Shown: positions 28,569 through 39,860 of the stretch, piece by piece
How positions within the stretch are numbered: position 1 is the first letter of the stretch
Layout: each line of letters starts with the position of its first letter
From: Staphylococcus hominis subsp. hominis
GTDB lineage: Bacteria; Bacillota; Bacilli; Staphylococcales; Staphylococcaceae
DNA length: 64,000 nucleotides
Direction: 5' to 3'
Assembly (NCBI RefSeq): GCF_002901845.1
Contig: NZ_PPQE01000025.1
Coordinates: 885,686-949,685, forward strand
The notes under the pieces: model-generated
What the model was told of the DNA's origin: nothing
Seen by the model: only the letters and a program-made list of their open reading frames with translations
Database searches by the model: none
Made by a program: the position numbers and the translations under genes

Positions 28569-30854
28569 TTATACTAAGATTTTTTCATCATTTGATTTTT
28601 TCTCTTTATAAACTACAAGCTTACCGTTTTCAGATTTTTTCAACTGATGTTTCTTCATGATGCCCCATAGTGGAACTGCAATAAAGATAGAAGAGAATAC
28701 ACCAGATAATAATCCAATAAGTAATGCTAATGAGAAGTTAAACAGACTTGATGCACCAAAGATTAGTATGGCGATAACTACTACAACGACTGTAAGAACT
28801 GTATTAACAGAACGAGTCATCGTTTGTCTAATAGATTGGTTAACAATATCATCGATTTGATGAGGTTCTGTTATAACTTTAATTTTATGAAGATTTTCTC
28901 TTACACGGTCGAAAGTAACAATTGTATCATTTATTGAGTAACCTACAATCGTTAAGATTGCAGCGATAAATGTAATATCTACTTCAAGTCTTAATAAACT
29001 GAATAAAGCAACGATAATAAATACGTCATGAAGTAATGCTAAGACAGCAGAAAGCCCCATTCTCCATTCGAATCTTAATGAAACATAGATAATAATACCA
29101 ATAGCTGCATAAATTAATGCTTTCATTGCATTTTTAGCTAACTCTTGACCAATCATTGGAGAGACTGTGTTCACTGTCGGTTTATGACCATATTGATCAT
29201 TAATAACTTTATTAAGTTTCAAAGTTTCATCTTTAGATAAATCATTTTTAAATTGAACTGTTGCTTGTTTATTGTCATTACCATTAATTTGAATTTGATC
29301 AGGTGTCAAACCAACATCTTTAATCGTACGTTCAACTTTCGTTTGAGATAACTTCGTATCAGAATCAAGATCTACTCTTGTACCAGATGAGAAATCAATA
29401 CCTAAATTAAGTTTAAATATACTTAGAATAATTATACCAATTACTAAAATTAAAATACTTACTCCAATTAATGGTTTTGCTAATTTAACAAAATTCCATT
29501 TTTCAAAAGCTGTTTTTAAGTCATGAACATCTACACCTTCATTGATATCATGGCGATTATTTTTATTTACACCAAACATCCAATATTTCTTCTTAAAGTA
29601 ATTAGAAGAAACTAAAAGTGATAATAGTCCTCTTGATAAGAAGACAGCTGTGATGAATATCATTAAAATACCTAATAATAACATCGTAGCAAATCCTTTA
29701 ACTGAACTTTGACCAAAGAAGAATAATACTGCTGCTGCTATAACCGTTGTTAAGTTTGAATCAAAAATCGTTAAGAAAGAACTTTTATTTGCTTTAGAAT
29801 AAGCCTGTTTAAGCGTTCGTCCTACTCTAAGTTCATCTTTAATCCGTTCATACATGATGATGTTTGCATCTACAGCCATACCAACACCTAATACTAATGC
29901 AGCTAAACCTGGTAATGTAAGTACACCTGAAATAAAGTTAAATGCTACTAATGTTAAATAAACATATACTGTTAAAGCTATCACTGCTACAATACCTGGT
30001 AATCTGTAAAAACCTACCATAAATAAATAGATAATTGCAACACCAACCATTGATGCAAAGATTGTTTTATCTAATGCATCTTGACCAAATTGTGCACCTA
30101 CAGAATTAGAATAAATTTCTTTTAAATCAACTGGTAATGAACCTGCATTTAATAATTCTGCAATTTGCTTAGCACGTTCTACGCCTTGTTGACCCTGGAA
30201 GCCACCTGAAATTTCTACACTGTCTGAATTAATGGGTTGATCTACTGAAGCGGCTGAAACGTATTTCCGTTTATCTTCAGGTTTTTCCAACTCTTTATGA
30301 TAGCTATCACCTTTTTTATAGTCTAACCACACTACCATCATATTTTCTTGTTTTTTAGAAATTTCTTCTGTAACTTTTTTGAATTTCGCACGGTCTTTTA
30401 ATTTAAAAGTGACTGCAGGTTCGTTTGTACCTTGTTTAAATTCTTGTTTTGCAGAACCTTGTACAATATCTTTACCTGTTAATTTAACGTGGTCATCAGC
30501 ATCACGTATAGTCAGATTTGCTTGTGAGGACAAAATTTTTCGAGCTTCATCAGGATTTTTTACCCCTGCGAGTTGTACCCTAATTCTATCAGGGTCTTCA
30601 ACTTGAATATGAGGCTCAGATACACCTAATACATTAACACGATTTTCTAAAGTTTGAGCAGTAGATTGTAAAGCCTTATCATCGATTTTACCATCACCGC
30701 TAAGTGGTTTAACTTGATATAATACTTCGAAACCACCTTGTAAATCCAAACCTAGATTTACATTCTTAACTACATTCTTATATGTAAAGCCCATACCTAC
30801 AATCAGTAGCGCTACAATGAGTATGAATGCAATTATTCTACTTGTTTTTTTCAC
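28569..30854 (-). CDS. secDF: Protein export membrane protein SecDF (fused)
   Basis: Proton-driven accessory of the Sec translocon. The 761-residue protein is a SecD-SecF fusion, as usual in Bacillales. The SecD half has an N-terminal membrane segment, the LGLDLQGGFEVLYQV motif, the periplasmic P1 domain and a six-helix bundle (LVLGVGMAVDANIIMYERIKDE). The SecF half starts near residue 450 with FKLNLGIDFSSGTRV and ends with IVGYSINDTIVTFDRVREN. The start is GTG after GAGGTG. A TTGCAC-17-TATTCT pair at 30913-30885 may be its own promoter after the yajC terminator. Confidence 0.97.
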   Translation of the reverse strand: MKKTSRIIAFILIVALLIVGMGFTYKNVVKNVNLGLDLQGGFEVLYQVKPLSGDGKIDDKALQSTAQTLENRVNVLGVSEPHIQVEDPDRIRVQLAGVKNPDEARKILSSQANLTIRDADDHVKLTGKDIVQGSAKQEFKQGTNEPAVTFKLKDRAKFKKVTEEISKKQENMMVVWLDYKKGDSYHKELEKPEDKRKYVSAASVDQPINSDSVEISGGFQGQQGVERAKQIAELLNAGSLPVDLKEIYSNSVGAQFGQDALDKTIFASMVGVAIIYLFMVGFYRLPGIVAVIALTVYVYLTLVAFNFISGVLTLPGLAALVLGVGMAVDANIIMYERIKDELRVGRTLKQAYSKANKSSFLTIFDSNLTTVIAAAVLFFFGQSSVKGFATMLLLGILMIFITAVFLSRGLLSLLVSSNYFKKKYWMFGVNKNNRHDINEGVDVHDLKTAFEKWNFVKLAKPLIGVSILILVIGIIILSIFKLNLGIDFSSGTRVDLDSDTKLSQTKVERTIKDVGLTPDQIQINGNDNKQATVQFKNDLSKDETLKLNKVINDQYGHKPTVNTVSPMIGQELAKNAMKALIYAAIGIIIYVSLRFEWRMGLSAVLALLHDVFIIVALFSLLRLEVDITFIAAILTIVGYSINDTIVTFDRVRENLHKIKVITEPHQIDDIVNQSIRQTMTRSVNTVLTVVVVVIAILIFGASSLFNFSLALLIGLLSGVFSSIFIAVPLWGIMKKHQLKKSENGKLVVYKEKKSNDEKILV

Positions 30855-30998
30855 ATGAACACCTCATTATTTACTTATGTAATTAGAATAATCTTTTAAT
30901 AAACCATGTGCAAGTGAATTAAAGATTACATCTATGTGACAAGACTTATCTATCTTAACATAACCTCTTTATTAGTGTAATCAAGATAAATAGTTAAT

Positions 30999-31042
30999 AA
31001 AAAGACATTCCATGACAACAAACTGTCGTGGAATGTCTTTTT
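30999..31042 (-). terminator. Terminator between yajC and secDF
   Basis: Long hairpin with arms AAAAAGACATTCCATGACA and TGTCGTGGAATGTCTTTTT, with T-tracts on both sides. It lies about 10 bp after the yajC stop and would reduce or end readthrough into secDF. Confidence 0.85.
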
Positions 31043-31050
31043 ATTATAAT

Positions 31051-31311
31051 TTATGATGGATCAACTTGTTTAATCGCAGGTTTTTCAAATGTCATTTCAG
31101 TACCATGACCATTTACTGTGATTACAACTGCTGTTTCATCCACAGCTTTAACTGTTCCTTTGATTCCACCAATAGTTGTAATTTTTTGACCTGCTTCGAT
31201 ACGACTAATCATTTCACGATGTTCTTTCGCACGTTTTTGTTGCGGTCTAATTAAAAAGAAATAAAATACTATAATTAAAATTATAGGCAAGATTAATGCT
31301 GAAACATTCAT
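31051..31311 (-). CDS. yajC: Preprotein translocase subunit YajC
   Basis: Small single-pass membrane protein (86 aa) associated with SecDF. The membrane segment is at about residues 5-22 (LILPIILIIVFYFFLI), followed by the conserved RPQQKRAKEH and a small cytoplasmic domain (ITTIGGIKGTVKAVDE). It lies 17 bp after tgt with an AAGGAG site and is followed by a strong terminator before secDF. Confidence 0.96.
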   Translation of the reverse strand: MNVSALILPIILIIVFYFFLIRPQQKRAKEHREMISRIEAGQKITTIGGIKGTVKAVDETAVVITVNGHGTEMTFEKPAIKQVDPS

Positions 31312-31327
31312 TATGTTGTTCTCCTTA

Positions 31328-32479
<1,152 letters not shown>

Positions 32480-32486
32480 TCATTCA

Positions 32487-33512
32487 TTAAATTATTAACA
32501 TTGCATCTCCAAAACTAAAGAATCTATATTTAAGTTTTACCGCTTCTTTATAAGCATTCAAAATATATTCTCGACTACTAAAAGCAGAGACTAACATCAC
32601 TAATGTTGATTTGGGCAAATGAAAATTAGTAATTAACCCATCAATTGCTTTATATTCAAAACCTGGATAAATAAATATATCTGTCCAACCACTTGTGGCA
32701 ACAAATTGTTCATGATCACGACGAATGGTTTCTAACGTTCTAGTAGACGTTGTACCTACAGAAATAATTCTATGCCCATTTTCTTTAGTTTTATTCAGAA
32801 TATCTGCCGTTTCTTTAGTCATTTGATAGTATTCACTATGCATTTCATGATCATTAATATCCTCCACACTTACTGGTCTAAAGGTACCTAGGCCAACGTG
32901 TAGTGTAATAAATGCAATATTGACACCTTTATCTTTTATTTTCTGTAAAAGCTCATCTGTAAAATGTAACCCTGCAGTAGGCGCTGCAGCGGAACCATTT
33001 TCTTTAGCATATACAGTTTGATATCTATCCGGATCGTCTAAACGTTCTTTAATATAAGGTGGTAAAGGCATTTCACCTAACTCATCTAAGCGTTCTTCTA
33101 AAATACCTTCAAAATGTAGACGCATAATACGCCCACCTTGTTCTAATTCTTTTATACATTCAGCAATGATTTTGCCGTTACCAAATGATAAAGTATTACC
33201 TACTTTAATACGTTTTGCTGGTTTTAATAACACTTCCCAGTCATTGTCCTCTATCCTAGTAAGCATTAACATTTCTACCTTTGCACCTGTTTCTTCTTTC
33301 AAACCGAATAAACGCGCTGGCATAACACGTGTGTCATTTAACACTAATGTATCTCCAGTTTCAAAATAATCCATAATATCTGTAAAGTGTTTATGTGCAA
33401 TATTTCCAGTCTTTCTACCTAGCACAAGTAATCTACTTTGATCTCTATTTTTTAAAGGTGTCTGAGCAATCAATGATTCAGGTAAATGATAATCAAACTC
33501 CTCAACGTTCAT
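32487..33512 (-). CDS. queA: S-adenosylmethionine:tRNA ribosyltransferase-isomerase
   Basis: Transfers and isomerises the ribosyl group of SAM onto preQ1-tRNA to give epoxyqueuosine. The 341 aa match the family length. Motifs include [36 protein letters not shown] and [25 protein letters not shown]. It sits between ruvB (10 bp) and tgt (20 bp) in the conserved ruvAB-queA-tgt-yajC cluster. Confidence 0.98.
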   Translation of the reverse strand: MNVEEFDYHLPESLIAQTPLKNRDQSRLLVLGRKTGNIAHKHFTDIMDYFETGDTLVLNDTRVMPARLFGLKEETGAKVEMLMLTRIEDNDWEVLLKPAKRIKVGNTLSFGNGKIIAECIKELEQGGRIMRLHFEGILEERLDELGEMPLPPYIKERLDDPDRYQTVYAKENGSAAAPTAGLHFTDELLQKIKDKGVNIAFITLHVGLGTFRPVSVEDINDHEMHSEYYQMTKETADILNKTKENGHRIISVGTTSTRTLETIRRDHEQFVATSGWTDIFIYPGFEYKAIDGLITNFHLPKSTLVMLVSAFSSREYILNAYKEAVKLKYRFFSFGDAMLII

Positions 33513-33521
33513 ATTATTCCC

Positions 33522-34517
33522 TCATTCTTTAGTTTTTTTGAAATGTTCATAGGCAAATGGTGTTGCTTTTCTACCTCTTGGTGTTCGTTCTATAAATCCT
33601 TTTTGTATTAAAAAGGGTTCATAGACATCTTCGATTGTAATACGTTCTTCTCCAATTGACACTGCTATCGTATCCAGCCCCACAGGGCCTCCATTATATT
33701 GATTAATAATACAATTCATCATTTTATGATCAATGTAATCTAAGCCTTCATCATCCACTTGTAATAAGTTTAAAGCTTGCTTTGTTGTTTCGATATAAAT
33801 TTGTTCATCTTCATTTACTTGTTGAAAATCTCTTACTCTTTTTAGTAGTCGATTTGCAACACGAGGTGTTCCTCTTGAACGCTTAGCAAGCTCAACTGCA
33901 CTTTCATCATCAATTTTTGTACCTAATACTTCAGCAGTTCGAATAATGATTTCTTTTAAATCTGATTCCGAATAGTACTCTAATCTTAAATGGACACCAA
34001 ATCGATCTCTTAAAGGGCCTGTTAAACTTCCAGCACGTGTTGTCGCACCTACTAGAGTAAAAGGTGGTAAATCAATACGTATACTACGTGCTTCATCACC
34101 TTTACCGATAATAATATCTAAGAAAAAATCCTCCATAGCAGAGTATAAAACTTCTTCTACTACACTACTTAAGCGATGAATTTCATCAATAAATAAAACA
34201 TCGCCAGGTTGTAACCCAGATAAAATTGCCGCTAAATCTCCAGGTCGCTCTAATGATGGACCAGATACAGTTCTTATATTGACTTCCATTTCATTAGCAA
34301 TAATATTTGAAAGTGTCGTTTTACCTAATCCTGGAGGGCCAAAAAGTAATACATGATCTAATGGCTCATCCCTTAGTTTAGCCGCTTTTATAAAAATTTC
34401 TAAATTGTTCTTTATTGATGATTGCCCAATATATTGTTTTAATTTAGTTGGTCTGAGTGAGAATTCAAAAGAAGATTCTTCATTGTGTAATGATTGATCT
34501 ACCATTCTATCATCCAT
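33522..34517 (-). CDS. ruvB: Holliday junction branch migration ATPase RuvB
   Basis: Hexameric AAA+ motor that drives branch migration with RuvA. The 331-residue protein has Walker [12 protein letters not shown], Walker [11 protein letters not shown], sensor 1 [18 protein letters not shown] and the C-terminal winged helix ending [20 protein letters not shown]. The gene follows ruvA by about 30 bp. No ruvC is present; Firmicutes use RecU, which is encoded elsewhere. Confidence 0.98.
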   Translation of the reverse strand: MDDRMVDQSLHNEESSFEFSLRPTKLKQYIGQSSIKNNLEIFIKAAKLRDEPLDHVLLFGPPGLGKTTLSNIIANEMEVNIRTVSGPSLERPGDLAAILSGLQPGDVLFIDEIHRLSSVVEEVLYSAMEDFFLDIIIGKGDEARSIRIDLPPFTLVGATTRAGSLTGPLRDRFGVHLRLEYYSESDLKEIIIRTAEVLGTKIDDESAVELAKRSRGTPRVANRLLKRVRDFQQVNEDEQIYIETTKQALNLLQVDDEGLDYIDHKMMNCIINQYNGGPVGLDTIAVSIGEERITIEDVYEPFLIQKGFIERTPRGRKATPFAYEHFKKTKE

Positions 34518-34546
34518 ATTTATCCCCCCAGTTATAGTTCATAATA

Positions 34547-35152
34547 TTAAGATACAAGCGTTTTTAAACCAATCTTAACTGCTTCATCAACAGAGTGAAT
34601 GGATGTTTTATTAAGTACTTTTTCAACTTTAGAAAGCTCTCTCTTAGAGTATCCTAAAGCTGCAAGCGCTAATAACGCTTCCTTAATTATATTGTCATTT
34701 TCTTCAACTTGTCCCTCAACTTGTAACAAGGTCTCACTAGTCTCTTCTGTAATCTTAACTTTACCTTTTAAATCTAATACAATTTGTCGTGCAGTCTTTT
34801 TACCTATACCAGGAAATTTAGTTAGATAAGTATCATTTTCATTTTCAATTGCACGTTTAACTTCGTTAGGTGTACTTGTGGCTAGAATAGCTAAAGCTGA
34901 TTTAGGGCCTATACCTGTAACTTTTATTAAGCTTAAGAACATCTCTTTTTCTTCTTCGCTAATAAAACCATATAATAATTGTGCGTCTTCTCTTACAATA
35001 AGTGAAGTAAAGACTTTACATTCTTGATTTAAATATTTTTGAAATCGATATGAATTTGGAGTTTGAATTTCATAACCGATACCACTAGACGTTTCTACAA
35101 CAATATGTGTTGGAAACAATTGAGATAAATGTCCTTTTATATAAGCGTACAT
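34547..35152 (-). CDS. ruvA: Holliday junction DNA-binding protein RuvA
   Basis: Junction-binding partner of RuvB, 201 aa. It has an N-terminal OB domain ([20 protein letters not shown]), tandem helix-hairpin-helix motifs ([13 protein letters not shown] and [13 protein letters not shown]) and the C-terminal RuvB-contact domain ([23 protein letters not shown]). It lies 12 bp after the ACT-domain gene and is co-transcribed with ruvB. Confidence 0.97.
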   Translation of the reverse strand: MYAYIKGHLSQLFPTHIVVETSSGIGYEIQTPNSYRFQKYLNQECKVFTSLIVREDAQLLYGFISEEEKEMFLSLIKVTGIGPKSALAILATSTPNEVKRAIENENDTYLTKFPGIGKKTARQIVLDLKGKVKITEETSETLLQVEGQVEENDNIIKEALLALAALGYSKRELSKVEKVLNKTSIHSVDEAVKIGLKTLVS

Positions 35153-35163
35153 AAATACCTTCC

Positions 35164-35619
35164 TTACATACTCATACTAATTAATTCAACTTTATAAACA
35201 TGTTGAATATTTCTCAAAGTGCCCATGACCTTTTCTATTGATAATGATTGATCTTTTGCACTCAAAGAGAGTGTAATCGTTGCTTTTTCTTCCATTGGAA
35301 CACTTTGATGAATAGTTAAAACGGATAACGCTAGTTTTGAAATAATTTGTAGTACTTGAGCAAGCATTCCTACTATATCATTAACATAGAGAATCAAGGT
35401 GAATTCACGGTGTTCAAAAATCTTGTCATCTACAGGAAAAATAGTATCTCTATATTTATAAAAAGCACTTCTTGATAGATTAAACTGCTTAACTGCTTCA
35501 TAAATGGACAGTGTGGAATCATTTTTTAAAGCGTCTTTAATTTTAAGCGTTTTAACCACTGATTCTGGTAAAACGTCTTCACGTATTAAATAAAACTTTT
35601 TATAATCTTTGCTGTCCAC
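35164..35619 (-). CDS. ACT domain protein (UPF0735, PheB-like)
   Basis: 151-residue protein of the UPF0735 family. A small helix-turn-helix-like N-terminal part ([24 protein letters not shown]) precedes a C-terminal ACT domain ([23 protein letters not shown]). ACT domains often bind amino acids, and the B. subtilis relative lies next to pheA and is named PheB, though pheA is not adjacent here. A small amino-acid-responsive regulator is a reasonable inference, but function is not established. Confidence 0.9.
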   Translation of the reverse strand: MDSKDYKKFYLIREDVLPESVVKTLKIKDALKNDSTLSIYEAVKQFNLSRSAFYKYRDTIFPVDDKIFEHREFTLILYVNDIVGMLAQVLQIISKLALSVLTIHQSVPMEEKATITLSLSAKDQSLSIEKVMGTLRNIQHVYKVELISMSM

Positions 35620-35631
35620 TAAAAAGCCCTC

Positions 35632-36924
35632 CTATTCGACGAATTCAAATTCTCCCCCAAGTATTCTAACAATATCACCATTACTACATCCACGTTCTCT
35701 TAATGCATCATCAATACCCATAGAGCGCATTTGACGTGCAAAGCGTCTTACTGCTGGATCACTATTAAAGTCTGTCATTTTAAACATGCGTTCGATTGCA
35801 TTACCGCTTACTACATAGGCACCATCATCATCTCTTGTAATCGTAAATTTATCTTGAGATGGCGTATGTTTATATAATACGCGATTAACACCTGCATCTT
35901 CATCTTCTTCTACACTAAAATCAATATCTTTTACTTCTTCTAATTTATCAGCAATTGTATATAGTAATTGATCAATATTATCTCTTGTAATTGTAGAAAC
36001 TGGAACAATAGTTACCTCTTCATCAATTTCTTTTTTAAATAATTCTAGGTTATCTTTTGCTTCCGGTATATCCATTTTATTTGCCACTATAATTTGAGGT
36101 CTATCTTCTAATCTTTGTTTATAATTTATCAGTTCATTATTGATGATTTGATAATCTTCAAGTGGATCTCTTCCTTCAGAACCACTCATATCTATCATAT
36201 GAACAATAACTTTTGTTCTCTCAACATGACGTAAAAATTGATGACCTAAACCAACTCCTTCTGAAGCTCCTTCAATTAAACCTGGTAAATCTGCCATTAC
36301 AAAACTTCTATGATCAGGTGTTGAAACCACACCTAAATTTGGTTTAATTGTTGTAAAATGATAAGCACCAATTTTAGGTTTTGCCTTAGATACAATAGAC
36401 AACAATGTTGATTTCCCTACACTTGGGAATCCAACGAGTCCCACATCAGCAAGTAGCTTTAATTCTAAGGTAACATCTAGCTCTTCTCCAGGTTCTCCAT
36501 TTTCACTAAAGTCTGGAGCTGGATTTCGAGGGGTTGCAAAACGTGAATTTCCTCGACCTCCTCGACCTCCTCGAGCAATGACTGCACGTTGACCTTCTTC
36601 AACTAAATCTGCTAAAACTTCTTCTGTTTCTACACTTTTAATAATGGTACCAGGAGGCACTTTTAAAACTAGGTCTTCCGCATTTTTACCATGCATATTA
36701 CTACTTTGACCATTTTCACCTTTTTTAGCCTTAAAATGACGTTGAAATCTAAAGTCTAAAAGTGTTCTTAAACCTTCATCAACTTCAAAAATAACTGAAG
36801 CACCTTTACCGCCATCACCACCGGCAGGGCCACCAAATGGTACATATTTTTCTCTACGATAAGCAGTAATACCATTACCTCCATCGCCTGCTTTTAGAGA
36901 TATTTTTACTTGATCGACAAACAT
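35632..36924 (-). CDS. obg: Ribosome-assembly GTPase Obg (CgtA)
   Basis: Essential GTPase in 50S maturation and stress signalling; binds ppGpp in several bacteria. The 430 aa comprise the glycine-rich Obg fold (about 1-158, with [19 protein letters not shown]), the G domain with [20 protein letters not shown] and NKMD, and a C-terminal OCT domain. I use the ATG at 36924 ([10 protein letters not shown]) because GAGGTGA lies 6 nt upstream; the frame continues to 36933. It follows the L21-Prp-L27 genes in the usual Firmicute order. Confidence 0.97.
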   Translation of the reverse strand: MFVDQVKISLKAGDGGNGITAYRREKYVPFGGPAGGDGGKGASVIFEVDEGLRTLLDFRFQRHFKAKKGENGQSSNMHGKNAEDLVLKVPPGTIIKSVETEEVLADLVEEGQRAVIARGGRGGRGNSRFATPRNPAPDFSENGEPGEELDVTLELKLLADVGLVGFPSVGKSTLLSIVSKAKPKIGAYHFTTIKPNLGVVSTPDHRSFVMADLPGLIEGASEGVGLGHQFLRHVERTKVIVHMIDMSGSEGRDPLEDYQIINNELINYKQRLEDRPQIIVANKMDIPEAKDNLELFKKEIDEEVTIVPVSTITRDNIDQLLYTIADKLEEVKDIDFSVEEDEDAGVNRVLYKHTPSQDKFTITRDDDGAYVVSGNAIERMFKMTDFNSDPAVRRFARQMRSMGIDDALRERGCSNGDIVRILGGEFEFVE

Positions 36925-37067
36925 ATATCTCACCTCTTTTTATATATTTTATTAATTCATCGCTAATATTATATCATTAACTCTAAAACGTTAGATTCTA
37001 TTATAATCATTTTTAAACAAAAATAAAACACCAGAAGTCTTCACTTCTGGTGTTAATTAGACAAAAA

Positions 37068-37352
37068 TTATTCAGCTACTGCATATACAGAAACTTGTTT
37101 TTTGTCGCGACCTTTACGTTCGAAACGAACAACGCCGTCGATTTTAGCGAATAATGTATCATCGCCACCACGACCTACATTTTCACCAGCATAAATTTTA
37201 GTACCGCGTTGACGATATAAAATTGAGCCACCTGTTACGAATTGACCGTCTGCACGTTTAGCACCTAAACGTTTTGATTCTGAGTCACGACCGTTTTTTG
37301 TAGAACTTACCCCTTTTTTAGATGCGAAGAATTGTAAGTTTAATTTTAACAT
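37068..37352 (-). CDS. rpmA: 50S ribosomal protein L27
   Basis: 94-residue ribosomal protein near the peptidyl-transferase centre. It starts [20 protein letters not shown]; the N-terminal extension MLKLNLQFF is the known target of the protease Prp in staphylococci, which must remove it to expose the mature end. prp is the preceding gene. The ATG at 37352 has a GAGGTG site; the frame extends five codons further upstream. I see no clear terminator before obg. Confidence 0.98.
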   Translation of the reverse strand: MLKLNLQFFASKKGVSSTKNGRDSESKRLGAKRADGQFVTGGSILYRQRGTKIYAGENVGRGGDDTLFAKIDGVVRFERKGRDKKQVSVYAVAE

Positions 37353-37363
37353 CGGGATACACC

Positions 37364-37684
37364 TCACTTATAATTTAATCTGATATTTTCATTATATTCA
37401 TCTTCAATCGTTTGTAAAGACACAAGCATTGCTTGAAGAATTAATTGTGCTTGCTCATTGTTAGTGTCTACTGATCTAATGTGAAAATGACCACCGTCAT
37501 CATCATAATCGATATCCGGCTTTTCAGAAGTTAAACTTAAAATAGCATTTACACTTCCAAAAAGAACAGCTGAAGCCCCTGCACAAACAATATCATAGCC
37601 ATAATCACCATGATTAGCATGGCCATCCATAATGACGTCTGTTACTTTACCTTCATCATTAATTGAAATATCAACAGTAATCAT
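37364..37684 (-). CDS. prp: Ribosomal-processing cysteine protease Prp (YsxB)
   Basis: Cysteine protease that trims the N-terminus of ribosomal protein L27 in Firmicutes. The 106-residue protein has the proposed catalytic pair H22 ([10 protein letters not shown]) and C34 ([11 protein letters not shown]) in the expected places. The gene is between rplU and rpmA, directly upstream of its substrate. It overlaps neither but is separated by only a few bases, so the three are one transcript. Confidence 0.97.
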   Translation of the reverse strand: MITVDISINDEGKVTDVIMDGHANHGDYGYDIVCAGASAVLFGSVNAILSLTSEKPDIDYDDDGGHFHIRSVDTNNEQAQLILQAMLVSLQTIEDEYNENIRLNYK

Positions 37685-37686
37685 AA

Positions 37687-37995
37687 TTAAGCGTTGATTT
37701 TATCAATTGTTAATTTAGTATAAGGTTGACGATGACCTTTTTTACGTTTTGAATCTTTACGACGTTTGTAAGTGAAAACAGTAATTTTTTTACCGCGACC
37801 TTGTTTGTTCACAGTAGCAGTTACTGTAGCTCCTTCAACAGTTGGAGCACCAACTTTAACTGAATCTCCACCTACAAATAATACTTTATCAAATGTGAAT
37901 GAATCACCTTCATTAACATCTAATTTTTCAACGAAGATCTCTTGACCTTCTTCTACTTTAATTTGTTTACCGCCTGTTTCGATAATAGCAAACAT
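37687..37995 (-). CDS. rplU: 50S ribosomal protein L21
   Basis: 102-residue large-subunit protein ([21 protein letters not shown] at the start, [16 protein letters not shown] at the end). The ATG at 37995 is preferred over one at 38004 because AGGAGGTG is 7 nt upstream. It is first in rplU-prp-rpmA and is preceded by a strong promoter and a probable autoregulatory leader. Confidence 0.98.
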   Translation of the reverse strand: MFAIIETGGKQIKVEEGQEIFVEKLDVNEGDSFTFDKVLFVGGDSVKVGAPTVEGATVTATVNKQGRGKKITVFTYKRRKDSKRKKGHRQPYTKLTIDKINA

Positions 37996-38004
37996 ACTTT
38001 GCAC

Positions 38005-38108
38005 CTCCTATAATTATAAGTCACGCCATATACAGGTGATAAAATAAAAACATTTTAACGCTTAAACCTGTATTTGAGCGGTTGTATGTAGCTATAAAAC
38101 TACTCAAC
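38005..38108 (-). promoter_or_regulatory. Probable L21 leader
   Basis: About 100 nt of untranslated mRNA between the rplU promoter and its ribosome binding site. It contains pairing segments such as ACAGGTTTAAGCG and ATCACCTGT and AGTAGTTGAGTAG. Firmicute rplU genes carry a structured L21 leader thought to bind L21. I infer the same here from position and structure, without a covariance search. Confidence 0.55.
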
Positions 38109-38114
38109 TACTGC

Positions 38115-38143
38115 ATCTTACCATTACTTATATTCAATGTCAA
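38115..38143 (-). promoter_or_regulatory. rplU promoter
   Basis: TTGACA (38143-38138), 17-nt spacer, TAAGAT (38120-38115). A near-consensus vegetative promoter that starts 5 bp after the mreD stop. Confidence 0.8.
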
Positions 38144-38147
38144 TCTA

Positions 38148-38648
38148 TTATATTGGCTTTTTAAAAAATTTAAAGAATATAGGCATAAAAATAATTAATA
38201 AAATAATATTTAATATAAGTGTTGGGATAATACGTAGTAATATAAAATTTAGTAAATCAAATTCTACATAGCTAATGACAGAATATATAATTGCTACAAA
38301 TATTTCAAGAATCATTACACCAATGATACTGAACCAATATACCATAATATAGTCTCGGTAAAAAATCTTCAAGAATTTATTAAATATTGTTATTAAGAAT
38401 ATATAACCAAACAAATATAAACCATATACACTGCCAAAGTAGATATCAGTTATAATACCTAAAAAAATGCTTAGTAATAATGTGACCATAAATGGTCTAT
38501 AAATTGATAAAAGTAATAAATACATTAAAGTTAAATGAGGAACTAAGATAAATGTTAGGTTTCCTATATGAAAAGGAATAACTAAACTAATAAGTGTATC
38601 AAGATAAAAAACGATGATACCAATCATTATATAAACGAACGCTTTCAT
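38148..38648 (-). CDS. mreD: Cell-shape protein MreD
   Basis: 166-residue very hydrophobic protein with about five membrane segments, matching MreD by size, composition and its place directly after mreC (one-base overlap). MreD links MreC to the peptidoglycan machinery in rods. Staphylococci are cocci without MreB, and none is present here, so its role is less clear; S. aureus MreCD are reported dispensable. Confidence 0.92.
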   Translation of the reverse strand: MKAFVYIMIGIIVFYLDTLISLVIPFHIGNLTFILVPHLTLMYLLLLSIYRPFMVTLLLSIFLGIITDIYFGSVYGLYLFGYIFLITIFNKFLKIFYRDYIMVYWFSIIGVMILEIFVAIIYSVISYVEFDLLNFILLRIIPTLILNIILLIIFMPIFFKFFKKPI

Positions 38649-39481
38649 TATCGGGTCTCTCTTTCATTGAAATCCGTATTATTACTTTTTTTCGCTATGT
38701 ATACATGTTGAATATCTGATAAATTAGCTCCAGTTTTCACTCTCACTTCTTTTGCTAAACCATATTCATCATTTTCTACCTTCGTCACTTCTCCTATGTA
38801 TAAATCACTTGGCAATTGGTCGGCTAATCCACTTGTTACTACTTTGTCACCTTTTGAAATTTTATCCTTATTATTGATATTACTAATAATTAATTCCTGA
38901 GTTTTATTATCATAGTGATCAATTAATCCAAAAACATTTTTAGAATGATGTTGAATATTGACTGATAGTTTTCCAGCTCTTGTACTCGTAGAAAGTAAAT
39001 CAACTTGAGAAGAAAATTGATTCACTCTAGTTACTCTTCCAATTAAACCATCACTAGTAAACACTGCCATATTATTGCTTACACCAGCTTTTTTACCTTT
39101 ATCAATAATCACTGTATTCATCCATTGATCTGGATTACGTGCTATGATGGCACCTGAAATTGCATCGTATTTTGAAGCATCAGTCATATCAAGTTCTTTT
39201 TTTAAGTTTTTATTTTCAGCTTCTAATGCTTCGTTTTTTGCTTTTAATTGATTAACTTCATTATGATTTGATTTGTTAGATTTTAAGAAGTTACCTATAG
39301 CTCCAGTCACAAAGTTTACCGGGTAACTAATTACTCTCTGACCAAATGACACTGAGTCCCCCACATATTGCTCAGGAGGTGATTGAGTTTGTGAACGAAT
39401 GGACAAACCAATCAATGCAATAAAAATAATTATTGCACAAAAAACAACAATTAACTTGTTATTTTTAAAAAAATTTAACAC
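38648..39481 (-). CDS. mreC: Cell-shape protein MreC
   Basis: 277-residue bitopic membrane protein: membrane segment at about residues 9-27, a coiled coil at about 75-105 (NQLKAKNEALEAENKNLKKEL), and the extracytoplasmic beta-barrel domain (GAIIARNPDQWMNTVIIDKG, NMAVFTSDGLIGRVTRV, VVTSGLADQLPSDLYIGEV). It is followed directly by mreD. No mreB is adjacent. Confidence 0.95.
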   Translation of the reverse strand: MLNFFKNNKLIVVFCAIIIFIALIGLSIRSQTQSPPEQYVGDSVSFGQRVISYPVNFVTGAIGNFLKSNKSNHNEVNQLKAKNEALEAENKNLKKELDMTDASKYDAISGAIIARNPDQWMNTVIIDKGKKAGVSNNMAVFTSDGLIGRVTRVNQFSSQVDLLSTSTRAGKLSVNIQHHSKNVFGLIDHYDNKTQELIISNINNKDKISKGDKVVTSGLADQLPSDLYIGEVTKVENDEYGLAKEVRVKTGANLSDIQHVYIAKKSNNTDFNERETR

Positions 39482-39586
39482 TCATAACACCTCTACTATT
39501 TATTTTAAACTATTATATTCTATTTTATATTACTCTAGGATTGAAATAAAGAATAATATTAAATATTATCTTCAAAGAAGAAAAAA

Positions 39587-39629
39587 GGAACAAGTTAGAA
39601 TCTTCATTGAATTCTAGTACTTGCTCCTA
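39587..39629 (-). terminator. Terminator after the 45-aa gene
   Basis: Two-part hairpin: basal AGGAGCAAGT / ACTTGTTCCT and inner TAGAAT / ATTCTA on the minus strand, followed by TTTTTTCTTC. It separates the small gene from mreC. Confidence 0.8.
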
Positions 39630-39642
39630 TCAAATGTCATCT

Positions 39643-39780
39643 TATTTAATTTTACGATTTTTTATTCGAATTATCTTTTTTATCTTCTTCATAGAGCGTT
39701 TCATCTTTTCTCCATTTCGAAAATAAATTTTGTGCTTTTGCTTGTTCATTTGCTTGTTTTTCTTTAGATTGTTCAGACAT
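39643..39780 (-). CDS. Small hydrophilic protein of unknown function (45 aa)
   Basis: Short open frame beginning MSEQSKEKQANEQAKAQNLF and continuing KWRKDETLYEEDKKDN to a basic end. It is highly charged, without Cys or membrane segments. A weak GAAGG site lies about 12 nt before the ATG, and a TACAAT -10-like element is 30-40 bp upstream. A terminator follows 14 bp after the stop, which is the main argument that this is a real transcription unit. Function unknown. Confidence 0.6.
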
Positions 39781-39860
39781 ACATTACACCAACCTTCAAA
39801 AGATTATTGTATCTATTCTAGACATTAACGCATTTATTTATTTTTTTCAAATTATATTTT

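Noticed and set aside
37689-38004. rplU start at 38004
   Set aside because: The codon lies too close to the AGGAGGTG site; the ATG at 37995 has normal spacing and the family-typical N-terminus.
38148-39481. Idea that mreB is missing by deletion upstream of mreC
   Set aside because: Staphylococci normally lack mreB, and there is no remnant between mreC and the neighbouring genes.
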